Below, in pieces: positions 24,164 to 35,400 of a stretch of DNA of 64,000 nt (within the stretch, counting starts at the first letter, position 1; every line of letters begins with the position of its first letter). The stretch spans positions 965,501-1,029,500 of the forward strand of contig QVRM01000335.1 of assembly GCA_003439945.1 (NCBI GenBank), written 5' to 3'. A program made the translations under genes and the position numbers. The notes below the pieces were generated by a model, which ran no database searches, was not told the DNA's origin, and saw only the letters and a list, made by a program, of their open reading frames with translations. Source of the DNA: Dermanyssus gallinae (taxonomy: Eukaryota > Arthropoda > Arachnida > Mesostigmata > Dermanyssidae).

Positions 24164-25921
24164 TTAAAACAGCAGGTAGTCTGGGAAGAGGCTGGGAAGT
24201 GGAGGTACTGGTGGCAGAGGTGGAGGCGGTATGTGGAGCCGGGGGGGCCAGATGGCTGGGAGAACCGGCGGTGGAGGAAGGGGTGGAGGACGGTGTTGAA
24301 AAGGAGCGATCCCGGTTTGGTAGTTAAAATTGTTTATACTACTGCCGGCAACAGAGGAGGAAAATTCCCGGGAGGAATGGTCAGCTGGTTGACGCCGAGT
24401 TGCATTGAACTTAATGTTAATTCCCGCAATATTAGGTTTCACTCCCAGGAAACTGGCGGCTTCACGGGCGATAGGCCTGGCCGCCTGCCCTGCTCCACGG
24501 CGGTTGAAATGAACTCCATCGGTGTCCATAGACCGGGCACAGCGCTGGATATACGAGAAGTCACGATAAAGCACGGCCGAATCCTTAAATTTAGCCCACA
24601 ATTTACCGTTAACAACTTCGCAATCCGCGCGGCGGTCTTTGCCTGGACCGCCTGTTACTACCGGGATAGAACAGACGGTCAGCCTGACGTTGTTGGCTTC
24701 GCAGAACTTCACCAGGTCATTCAGCTGATGCTCCATCCGCCTCCACACCTCGACAATATCCTCACTGGCTGGGCTCTTCAAGATATCATTCAACCCGGCG
24801 TGCAGCATGACGAGCTGGTCCGTCGGCTGTGTGTTATATATGGCAATATGGCGACGCACGTTTGCGATAACCTTGCTTAACGTGGCGCCGCCTTGCCCCG
24901 AGATATTGCAGCGCACGTCACCACCCATCATGTCAAGCACGTTCGTCGCAAGCCGGGAGATGTTGGAGTCACCGGCCAGAAGAACGGACTTGACGGGTGG
25001 TGAGTGGAAGGACGACTCTCGGGTAGGCTGAGAGTCGACTGCAGTGCCATCGATGCCAGCCTGCACGAAGATGTCTGTTTGTGTGCAAGCGGTGACATTG
25101 CGTATAGCAGTTGGGATTCCGTTGTTTGTGGATAAAACTGCTGTTTTACTATTTTCAATCAGCGCGGAAGAAGCTGCAGCCGGCAACCCGTTGGTTTTGG
25201 TGTCTGATGTTGAAGCTACCGCTGCTGCCGCGCTGTCCTCCACCACTGCAGCAATCAGTGAGCCGATGTTTGATACGCTTGATGGTATTGTTGCTGCTGC
25301 TGCTGCTGCAGTTTCAAGAGCCTCTGTGATCCTTCGTGCAACAGCCGGTAGGTCGTTGGTTTGGTCGCCTGTTTTTGTTGTTGCTGTTGCACTGGCCATT
25401 GTTGTCATTATGTTTGGTGCGTTTTTCTCTGTTTGAGGTGAGGGAGAGAGGACGGCGACGCTCAATTACCCGTGAGCTAAGATAAAATCTAATTTGGTAA
25501 AAATAGCTCTGAATTTTTCATCATGATCGTTGTCCGTTCTTAAAATCGCTTTCTTGAGGTCTTCAATGGCGGATTTAAAAACACACAATGTTTTTCCGAC
25601 GTTAACACAATAGTTATCATTACAAGCAGCCTGTTTATCCACAAGCTCAATTATATTCGTTTCCTTCACTTCTTTTTCAATTCTGAATTTACAATGTATG
25701 CACACAAATGCATCACTGTTTGGTTCTGAGCTCCTGAACAAGCCACCGCAGTATATACATGCGATAGCTGGTGTCACAAGGTAGGCTGGCTGGATAGACG
25801 GCGTTGAAAATGGTGGCCGTCGTCTTGTTGAGCGCGGCTCAGCCGGAGTGTTATAGTTGAAACTCATCTCCAAGGGGAGACGCGGCGCCTCAGGCAAAAC
25901 AGCGGATCCTGATCGGTACAT
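24164..25921 (-). pseudogene. CR1 ORF1: Cys-rich finger, low-complexity linker and SGNH/GDSL esterase
   Basis: The N-terminal part (25921-25469; best ATG at 25921, MYRSGSAV) has a finger of the form CIYCGG...CIHC. An in-frame TAA at 25466-25468 separates it from the 433-codon remainder without a frame change. That part has an Ala/Thr-rich linker and then an esterase with GDSN (residues 165-168), HAGLND (222-227) and DGVH (316-319), matching the nucleophile, oxyanion and Asp-His blocks of SGNH hydrolases. Esterase ORF1 proteins are known in CR1 and related LINEs; their role in the particle is unclear. A Pro-rich tail follows. The TAA may be a nonsense mutation or divide two natural ORFs. Confidence 0.85.
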
Positions 25922-25990
25922 TATTGTTAATCTTAAATAGTTTATTATTATTGTCACAAAAGAAAATGCTATGCTGCCTTTATGTACGCC

Positions 25991-26379
25991 ACGCCAGATA
26001 CTTCTTATATAGTGCAGCGTTATCCTGCGTTAACTCCGATTAGCTGAGCAGCCGTTAGAATTTAAATTTGAAAGCACGGCGGACCGCTAGGAGCCTTCCG
26101 ACCGCTGCGCGGGTGGTTTCGTTATGCTTCACACTGCTGAGAAGGACTTGTTTGAACTTCACAGCGGCCTGGCCTCCTACTTTTTACACCAATTTTAATA
26201 TTTTGAGGCGGTGGATCCATGCAACGAAGCGCATCTTCAAATCCTGTTTTCTCCTCCATCTCGACGGCTTCAAGCACCAATTCGTGTGAATCGAACTGTC
26301 TATCTCTTATTTTTTTTTATTTCCGGATGTAAGAGAATATTGCATACTATCAAACCGAGTAGATAAACTATATATACAT
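25991..26379. other. Possible CR1 5' UTR and spacer
   Basis: A GC-richer segment at about 26068-26289 lies directly upstream of CR1 ORF1 and may be its 5' UTR and promoter region. No sequence feature fixes the element start. The rest is AT-rich. Confidence 0.35.
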
Positions 26380-27050
26380 ATATCACATCATTTATTTACG
26401 CATTAGATTGGGTAAAATATACAATAGTACAATTGATATCACTACAGCCTTGTAATGATATGAGCATTAAATATAGCTCAGTGCCAGCTTTGTTAGAAAG
26501 GGGATTACATTGCACTCACTGCCATGATATCTTACACATATAACATAACAATATTTACAAAAACATGTATCACAGGTTCATGGCAAGCGTCTTTCTGACA
26601 TAGAAGGTGGTGAAAACCGTGCACAGCACAGCGGGCGGTTATGGTCCTGTTTGTCCTGCCCGTGCCCATGCTGACCTAACCATTGCATCTGTCATATAAA
26701 AATGTGGGTCGATCTCTGCCATTTTCTCTTCATATCGCCGTATGAACTCGCCGCATGCAGGGGTGTCTGGAAGTGCAAACTGTTTTTTATTTGTTCTACA
26801 AATAGTGGAGCATCGCACAGCAAATACGTCAGGCGATTGTATGCTGACGTATGTAAACCTAGTACCCGTCTCAAATAAGCTGGTTTCACCCGATCGAGTG
26901 CGCCAAGTTGAGCTAAGCTTTGCCCACACAAGCCGGATACCGTGTGATGCAATTGGTGCTATTTTCGTATCAAAAAGAGCTAGCGCTGCCTTAATCGAGA
27001 GCATCTGGGGCTTCTTAAGGGTTGTCGCCGCAATCATGGCTTTCCGATAT

Positions 27051-27084
<34 letters not shown>

Positions 27085-27345
27085 TTTTTCCGTAAGGCAA
27101 TTGCCCGTGTACGGTTTATTCATGTCATGGCTAATTTTAATCCACTCCGGCATTTACCTTGTCTAAATTGGAAACCATGCAAACCAATTTAAGAGTGGCC
27201 GGTCTGGGTCTTGAACCCAGTCCTCCCGAATGCAAGGCACAGGCTTTGCCACTAAGCCATCTTGCTCGGTTCTTTCCTCCATATGTGCAACAAACGTCTT
27301 GGCTGAGGGGGTCACCCTTACACCGATATATATATATATATATAT
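26380..27345 (-). pseudogene. 5'-truncated LINE ORF2 C-terminus, interrupted by a SINE
   Basis: On the minus strand the protein starts at YIGVRVTPSAKTFVAHMEER (about 27336-27276), is broken by the SINE at 27055-27270, and resumes at YRKAMIAATTLKKPQ. Two further frame changes are needed to follow VKPAYLRRVLGLHTSAYNR, then ACGEFIRRYEEK, then a C...YH...C remnant near 26520. These are post-RT segments of LINEs related to the one at 56285-57489. The 5' edge fuses into (TA)n at 27326-27346, and an AATAAA signal precedes AT-rich sequence at the 3' edge (about 26386). Confidence 0.75.
27055..27270 (-). mobile_element. tRNA-derived SINE, family A, with poly(A) tail
   Basis: On the minus strand the head GAGCAAGATGGCTTAGTGG contains TGGCTTAGTGG, an excellent polymerase III A box, and GGTTCAAGACC lies at B-box distance. 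After a body of about 110 bp with no resemblance to the family B SINE come roughly 25-30 A residues (plus-strand T run). AAAGA flanks both ends (plus-strand TCTTT at 27050-27054 and 27271-27275). Removing the insertion and one AAAGA restores the LINE reading frame across the site, which confirms the boundaries. Confidence 0.9.
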
Positions 27346-27346
27346 A
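27326..27346. repeat. (TA)n microsatellite
   Basis: Short TA array at the 5' edge of the truncated LINE. Confidence 0.9.
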
Positions 27347-28059
27347 ATGTTTTTCTCAATAGAATTAAGCGGGGGCGCAACTAGCTTTTTGAAGTGGAAA
27401 AATTACGAATATGTATTATACTGATGTGGCTAGTCAAGCCACCCATTTGGATAACGGGAAGGAAATAATTGCCCGAATAAGGATCGTTCGTAAGTATCCT
27501 GTAATGTCTTGTGGAATGATTACCACACAATAATTACCACAGCCTTTGTTTTCAGCCTCCGACAGTGTTAGACAGCTTAGTTTGTTGCTTTTCAATTCCC
27601 TCTAGTTCAAGATGTGTTTTTTCGACAGTGATAAGTTGTTACACCTTCATCTTATAACATTTTTGCGTTTGTGATTGTGGGATCACATTGATGAACAGAG
27701 GATTTTCAAGATATAAGGCTACAAGAAGTGCTACGCGTATGGCATTCATGGTTTCCCGGGGGAGTCCTGACTCCTGATTGGGTCAGGACGTAAAACTAAT
27801 AAACAGGGAGGAGGGGTTGGGCTGTATATACGCCTAAACTGCCTTAGACTTTCTAAGCTTGTTAAAATTAGTGATTATGGTAACGTACAGGTTCTCCAGG
27901 TACATCTAAAGATGTTAGAGGGCTTATTATATTTAGACGGAGTTAGAGGGTTTATTGTCGCTATGTATTTCAGTCGGGTAATGTACAGAGAGGTCTTGTT
28001 GGGATTGTTTAGACGAGTTACGTTCAATGGGTTCAGGTCTCCCATGTATAGTAATAGGT
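27347..28059. other. Intergenic
   Basis: AT-rich with no recognisable gene. Parts may belong to the decayed LINE that follows. Confidence 0.5.
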
Positions 28060-29640
28060 GACTCAAACCAGAATTTGCAGGCTAATTAAGATATGGAAAG
28101 CTATATGTTTTTTTTCTCAGCAAGAAGCATCTTCGGGAGAGTGTCAGCTTGTTTCTTAACAGAGTTGCCCGTTTAAGCTGGTTGAACAGGTATGACACTT
28201 ATGGTACAGAAGAAGCTCTTGAAACTTTAGGCATTAACAGTTTCTGCCCTGTTAAATAAAAGCAGCATCTAAAGTTAATTTTTTATTAACGGTTCATAGC
28301 GCCAGGAGACCGGTGAAACTTCTCACTACTTTGGAAGTCAGTTTTGGGCTTTTGACTGGGCCAATGGAAATCGTAACGGAGCTAAGCCACCATTTTACTA
28401 CGACAGGATCCACGTTCAGCCAGCTCTAGTGACTACCTGGTTCAAGAGAGATTTTTCGTTTTTTGCCAGAGAGTACGCCGGAGATTTAGAAAGGGCCTAC
28501 TGAAGAGTTAGGGCTGCAGGAATCGCAAACAGATTGCTAAAGCTGTTCTCTTTCACTCTTGCTTGTCCATTGCCGCATATTATAAACCGTTCCCTGGCTA
28601 GTAGTATTTTTCCGCTGGACTAAAGGTGTTCATAATTATTCCCTTAGTTCAAAATAAGAGCGACTATAAAATACGAATCATTACCACTCAATTTATTTAG
28701 TGGATTACCTCCAAAATATTTGAAAGGTTTTTAAGTCCAGATTGTTAAGAAGATGTCCATCTGAAGGACATCTTGGTTCAATTGGTTCCTTTTCGAGAAA
28801 TCAGTTTGGATTTTGTAAAGCACGCTTAACTTACCCTCTATCAGAAGGTCGTGAATTCTTTCTAAAATAACCAACAGTGCCTCGGTGTTTTTTGAAGGTT
28901 TCTGCTGCCTTTAACTGCCTAAATCATTTGTTGTTTTTACATATGCTCGAAATTATCGGTTGTGATGGCACTGCTGTGTCTTGGTTTAGGTCGTACCTAG
29001 CAGAGAGGCAGCAGGCTGTAAGGGTACGTTGAATCCCTTTGAAAAAGAGTCTACATCAGGACGCCGCAAGGATCAATCTTAGAATCGTTTATCTTTTGAT
29101 CAACTTCATTACTGAAGAGATCGAATTAGGAGGATCCTGTGGGCCCATTGTCTATGCCATCTCTCTAAAACCATCTGCAATACAGGCTGACGTACATATG
29201 GAGGTGCAAGTAGTGGAGTATGCTGCTCTTGTAGTAGACAAATTTGGTCAGGTGATAAATGCAACTAAAACTGGATGCACGTTGTTTCGCCCTGCCCAGT
29301 AGGTTACGCAGGTTGAGATGCTGAAGCCCAACGAAACGAAAGTGACACACACACACCGACTATCAAATGTCTGGGCATAACTTTACATGAGACGCTTAGA
29401 TGACATAATCACATAGATGTTCTTACGCCTAAATGATGTGCGCCAGTTTTGCGAATTCTCTTACGAAAGCTAGGAGTTCCTGTTGAGGGGCTTCTTATGG
29501 TGTATAAGATGATATTTGTGCCAATTCTTTATCATGGTATCTCAATTTGGGGAATTCATAACTGGGATATAACTCTTAGGGCAAAAGTCATTCAGATTGA
29601 TGCCTTCAAAGTAGTTTATGACTTTAAGTGATTGCAGCTA
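28060..29640 (+). pseudogene. Heavily decayed LINE (endonuclease and RT remnants)
   Basis: Fragments in all three frames follow the order of an apurinic-endonuclease LINE. A possible endonuclease remnant is near 28040-28070. FFAREYAGDLERAY is near 28461-28500. KIFERFLSPD, in the finger region of the RT, is near 28715-28745. MLEIIGCDGTAVSWFRSYLAERQQAV lies near 28943-29020 in the stretch between motifs A and B. IFVPILYHGISIWGIHNW is near 29512-29565, after the RT. Stops and indels are frequent and no catalytic motif survives intact, so it is very old. A second copy of the last segment lies at 30155-30349. Confidence 0.6.
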
Positions 29641-30154
29641 AGATTTACGGGGTAAACAATATATTGATTATAATTAAAATGTATACAGGGATCACTCCAG
29701 ATAATGCTGTATTTTTTTAAATAAGAGCTGCTGTTAAACGCACAACTCGACGTGCAACAGAATCTGTGAGAAGTAGTTAACTGTCAACAGATTGAAGAAA
29801 ACGTGTCATGTGTATGAACAGGCGAGGCTACTTCAGCTGTAAGCTTCGCAAGTGGAGTGAGACATATTGAAGTATAAAATAGATCATTTTGGTGCTTTTA
29901 CACAATTTGAATATTTTTGCTTACTAGAACTTAAGTACTGTAAAATTGCTGTTCCGTGAATAAACTTCAACTTTGGAATAATAAACTGAGATACAGTATA
30001 TTATCAAGTATTAATTCGTGTATTTATATTTAGTACTCTTGAGTACAACACACGTAAAAAAACAGATCGCATGACTTGCATGTATTCAGAACCTATTCTT
30101 TGGTTCCTCAGTTTTTTCAATTTCCCAGAGTTGCTTAGGCCTAGCTAAGAGCAA
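29641..30154. other. AT-rich spacer between LINE remnants
   Basis: No recognisable feature; it may include 3' UTR of the decayed LINE. Confidence 0.5.
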
Positions 30155-30349
30155 TGACAAAGATTGGTGTGCCCTCTTATAGGTATTGCTATTTGTGCCA
30201 ATTTTTTATTATGGTATCTCAATTTGGGAATTCATAATTGGTATATAACTTTTAAAGCGAAAGTCATTCAGAGTGATGCCTTCAGAGCAGTTTTCAACTA
30301 TCGCCGTAGCGATTTGGTTTGGCTATTGGCACTTGCCCGTTTACGTTAA
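30155..30349 (+). pseudogene. Second copy of the LINE C-terminal fragment
   Basis: About 140 bp closely match 29495-29630 in the same orientation, encoding a GIHNW...KAKVIQSDAF segment. It is either an independent truncated insertion or a local duplication. A frame-altering change sits near its start. Confidence 0.62.
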
Positions 30350-32119
30350 TTTATTAAGTGACGTATACGATTATAGAAATGCATCAAGTTCTGTTATTAA
30401 AATGCAATCCTTGCAGTAATATTTTTTGATAGGCCAGGATGCACCACAATACGATAGAACTTCCGTCACGATGCTTCTTGTAGAAAACTTGCGCTAAGTA
30501 TAACGGCTCAGTAGCAGCAGTCTTTTCGTAATTTCTACGTTACTCTTGCGCAGATCCTCTACATCAGAACCATGTCGCGACAAAGTCGGCCAGATTCGAG
30601 ACGATCAGGTGCTAACGACACGTCCAATATAAGATTTTTCATATTTCTATGAATGAATTTATGTTTTTGTACAACCTTATCGTATTCGGCGATTCAGTAT
30701 CAATAATAAATATGACCACGTATCGAAGTAGAAACTAAACCTTATAATAGAGAGAACGGAACGTATCGGATAAGTAATGGCATGCTATACATTCTGGCTT
30801 ATGCTGGCAGCGGCAACGGCAGGTAGTCTGTCGGAATGCATGGAGAAGCCCGGCCGGGCCAGTATGGCAGGAACCATTAAAAACGGCTGTCTCTTTCTTT
30901 CTCTCTCTCTCTCTCTCGAGTCGTCGAGAGAGCTGCAGTATTCCCCGCAGTGGTGGCCCGACCTACGAGCGCCTGTGCAGCAAAATCCCGGTGGGAGTAC
31001 GTGCGCATACGACATAGTTCCCACCTCTTAGTTGCCCGTTAAACCCACGGAACTAATTGGACCCTAGAGTCGTCTCATCTTATGTATCGACTGGCTAGCG
31101 TAATGAAGCAACTGGCCCGCAGCAACAAAACGCGTGCGCAAAATGCATTTCGTTTTTCAACGACTATTAAACGACGTCGACGACGACAACACCAATAATA
31201 ATAATAATGATAATAATAACGAACCCATTAGTGTTAGTAACAGCGTCAGCTACCCTTTTTACAAGATCCCTCGTATGACAGCAAAAAGCAGCGTAGCACT
31301 GCCTAAGGAGGATTTAACAACAGAGAGGAAAAACAACACTAGCAGCCAAAACAACAATTTATTGTTCCGAGTCTCTTCCACCGGGACTCTTCAGTCGCAA
31401 CAGCAACGACAACGACAACAACAACAGCAACGACAACGACAACGACGACAACGACGACAACGACAACAACAACAACAAAATCTGATAGAGGAATAACAAA
31501 ACCTGCTCAAATATAATGCACAGCTCTGCAGCAGTATCCACAAACCCAGTAACAACATTAGCGGCGCTTTTCATGACGAAAACGTTGAGCTAGCTTTTCT
31601 ATATTTAGAAACTTGTCAACAATTGCGAACGAAGCAAAATTACAAAATTTACAGAGACTTACTGGTGTTTATTCAGTAGCTCCATACATATATTTACCTT
31701 ATGTTAAATGCCGGCACATATAAGCAAGTACTATATCTGTATATACACACATAGATACCAAAAGAGAGTTGACTGATGCGGACCTCAAATCTACCTAAAT
31801 CAATTGCAGTGCATTCGGTTAGCTGTTGTTGTTCAGAGAACAACAACAACATTAAATGATAAACACATTTAAATATAGAATTGGGTGAAAAGCTGTCAAT
31901 CCATATACCGGATATATTATTGTTTCCAGATTTCGTTAGTTGGAATATTTGTGACTAGTGAGCTGTTGTGCGTGTAGTTAACGTCAAATTTCGGTGATCG
32001 GACATTATCAAAAGTAAAATACGTGTCGAAAGTTTTATTACAACCATGGGATGGACCATGGTATGTCGCGGGTAATGTCACACATGAGGACGCTTAGTGT
32101 CACATAGAGCTGTAGCTTT
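30350..32119. other. Intergenic; CAA/CGA and ATA repeats
   Basis: No recognised gene. It contains (CT)n at about 30895-30917, ATA repeats at about 31195-31215 and a CAA/CGA array at 31396-31482. A 120-codon frame over 31134-31496 is Asn/Gln/Arg-rich only because of these repeats. Confidence 0.55.
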
Positions 32120-32124
32120 ATAAG

Positions 32125-32346
32125 TGTAGTGTCTACGTACGGAACAATAAGGACACTCACCGCTAGAGTTACCGGCTCTACCAACGCCGACGCCAGAATG
32201 ACTTTTCAGTTTATTTCATCCCAATCTGTACAACACTGTTGGCGCCCCCTGGTGGCACGTATTCCTCTGCCCCCTGGTGGCGCGCTTCTATCTATCTAAT
32301 TCATCACGGATCATCGCCATCATCACTATCCATCTCATACACTACA
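32125..32346 (-). repeat. Gypsy 3' LTR
   Basis: 222 bp running from TGTAGTGTC to CACTACA on the plus strand and identical to 36658-36879. The sequence GTTGGCGCCCCCTGGTGGCA lies inside it. Confidence 0.96.
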
Positions 32347-32360
32347 CTCTCCCTCCCTTC
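32347..32360 (-). other. Polypurine tract
   Basis: The minus strand reads GAAGGGAGGGAGAG directly before the 3' LTR. This is the expected plus-strand primer. A run of about 22 A residues (minus strand) lies just upstream, at about 32365-32386. Confidence 0.88.
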
Positions 32361-32407
32361 ATTTTTTTTTTTTTTTTTTTTTTTTTAATGTTACCTACTA
32401 CCTATAT

Positions 32408-35400
32408 TTATCCTACATAATCATTTAAATATTTTGGTGCCGCTCTTGTCCTCCTTGACCGCCTCAACTCCGGTTGCTCGTCCCTCTCTTCTGCTGATAT
32501 GTATTCTTCCGGTTCCGACGATTGCTCTGATGATGATTCTTCCTCCGTTTGTTCTTCCGATACTTCTTGCTCCTCTGATTCCTCGTCCCCCCCTGCCAGA
32601 ACCGTTGTTCCGGTCCACCTGCCAATCAGTGGCCTGTGTTGTTGCTGTTGTTGTGCCGTTACTTCAGGCGGTTGCTTGGCGGACACTAGTCTGTTCCGGT
32701 GCCATACTTTACCATCGGCCAGCAGGTACGTATCCGCCCCTCTCCGTTCCATTACCTGGATCGGCGGGCTGTACTTCTTCTCTCCCTTCCATACGATTGG
32801 CCGTCTTATGCGCACCCATTGCCCTGGGCTCAACGCGATATCCGTGACTGCTCTACGCCGATCGGCGTATTCCTTCTGTGCTCGCTGACGCCTCTCGGTG
32901 TGTTCGCGACTTGGTGCATCGCCTCGAGCGGGTTCCCCTGGAGCTGTCACACTCAATCGAGTTCGCATCGATCGACCATGAAGAAGCGTGGCTGGGGAGA
33001 GACCCGTGGTTGCATGTGGAGTGGCGTTATATGCTCCCACCATTTCTCTGATCCGTTTCTTGAAGTCTCCCCCCAGCTGTTTAGCGGTTTCGAAGAATCC
33101 CCCCAGCGTTCTGTTAAACCTTTCCACCAGGCCGTTTGCCGCCGCATGGTACACAGGGGTCAACTGATGGATTACGCCAAATTTCTTCATGAACTCGGCG
33201 AATGCTGTGCTAGTCATTTGCGAGCCATTGTCCGATATTAGATATTCGGGCACCCCCTCCTGATGAAATAGTCGGTGCAGGAAATCCACTATCTTTTCTG
33301 TGGTTGCCTCTTGGACAAGCTCCACCTCCGCCCATTTCGAATAGTAGTCAATTACCACTATTGCAAACCGCTGCTGAGCTCCCACTGATATGTCAGGTCC
33401 ACGGATGTCTAGCGCTAACCTTGTCCACGGTTGCTTCGGCCACGGAGTCGTTCGAATCGGAGCGGTCACGGGGCGTGCTGTTTTGTCGTGTCGAGCACAC
33501 AGTCCACAGTTTCGGATAGCTTCTTCCACGAATTTATCCATTCCGGGCCACCAAAATCGCTCCCGTAGTCGCTGCTTCGTTCGGACGACTCCTTGGTGCG
33601 CATCGTCGTGTGCCAACTTGAACGCCTGTAACCTGCACGCCACGGGTAACACAATCCTGGCTCCACGCATCATTACTCCTTGCACTTCTGACAATTCATG
33701 TATTACGGAGGCCCACACTCTATCTTTTGGCGAGGGTTTCCTGTGCCGCATCCACCCCCGTACCTGTGTTAGCTCGGAATCTATTCTAGACAATCGTGCA
33801 ATTTCTTCCCAGTTCAGTGGTTTTACATCTTGTGTCAGATACGATACTACTATTTCTGTTGCATCATTCACTTCAAATTTATCAGTATTTGGTAATCGTG
33901 ACAACATATCCGGGATGTGGTTAGATGCTCCCGCGCGGTATTCTATTGAAAAATTATATCCCCTCAATCGCTCCACCCAGCGGCCTATCCGCATTGGTGC
34001 TCTTCCCGTTCCTTTTGCTCCTAACAATGTAACTAACGCTGAGTGGTCGGTACGGAGTCGAAATCGTCGTCCAAATAAATAAACATGCCACCGCTCTATT
34101 GCAAAAAGGCAAGCCAGTGCTTCTTTCTCCCCTGTTGAATACTTTTGCTGTGTTTCTGTTAATGTACAAGAAGCGTACGCTACAGGTCTTTCACCTTCTG
34201 GGCCCCTCTGCAACAACACTCCCCCCAGACCTATATTGCTCGCGTCCGTTTCCACGATTACGTCGTATTCCGTGTTAAATATTGCTAATGGCTTAGCTTG
34301 TACAATACTTTGCTTCATCTCTTCAAAAGCCACCCGCTGTTCCTGTCCCCACGTGAATTTCGATTCCTTTTTCAATAATCGCCTCAACGGCTCCGTCATC
34401 TCGGAAAATCGTGGAACGCATCTCATGTAAAAACTTGCCGCCCCCAGTACTGATCGCACCTGTGCTGCATTCTTTGGTTCCGCTAGTTCACTGATTGCCT
34501 TAATATTATCCATACACGGTGTAACTCCATTTCTACTTATACTGAACCCCACGAATTCGACTCTATCCACTCCAATAACACACTTTGAATTCAACGTCAT
34601 TCCCGACTCTGCTATCCTGCGCAACACTTCCTCAAGTCTAATATCATGTTGTTCTCTAGATTCTCCGTAGATTAGAATGTCATCTAAGTACACTAATACA
34701 CCTTCCAATCCCTCCAACATGTCTTTCATCATTTTCTGAAATGCGGCTGGTGCTGATGCCAGCCCAAAGCACACCCGTCTGTAGCGGAACAACCCCCACG
34801 GTGTAATGAATGCTGTCAGGTCTCTTGATTCCTCCGCTAGCTCTACTTGGTGATATGCCGACATTGCATCTAACTTAGAAAACCACTTCGCTCCCTTTAA
34901 CTCCGCTAGTAAATCCTCTAGATGCGGTAATGGGAACACCTGCGGAATTATAGCTTCGTTCACTTGTCGTAAATCCACACACACTCGTACCCCACCACTT
35001 TTCTTTGCCACTACCACCATAGCTGATATCCACTCTGACGCCTCTATCGGCTCTATTACCCCCAATTCCACTTGTCGGTCAATTTCTTTCTTCACTGTAT
35101 CCACTGTTGCTAACGGTAGTCGTCTTAGTTTCTGTTGCACTGGTCTAGCCCCTTGCTTCACTTTTACACGATGTCTATACCCCCTCACCAATCCTAGCTG
35201 GCCTGAAAATAACTTCCTATACTGCTCCGCTGTCCCTAAGTTGTCCACTGAAGCTACCACTTTTCCATCCACTGCACACTTCTGCCCCTTACAATCCACA
35301 CACACTTCCAACTTCGCTAATGCATCGCGTCCTAATACCGATTTCCCCCATCGCACCACAAATACCTCCATAACCACAGATTTTTTTCCTAGTTCAATTG

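Larger units (their letters stand above)
21008..25990 (-). mobile_element. Near-complete CR1-like LINE
   Basis: In order on the minus strand are a zinc-finger and esterase ORF1, an apurinic-type endonuclease plus RT ORF2, a short 3' UTR, and a terminal pentanucleotide repeat (plus strand CAAAT units at 21012-21029). Esterase-bearing ORF1 and short tandem 3' ends are known CR1 traits. The 5' limit is not defined; GC-rich sequence up to about 26330 may be its 5' UTR. A handful of single-base breaks separate it from an intact copy, so it is fairly young. A relative lies at about 59520-60560. Confidence 0.88.
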
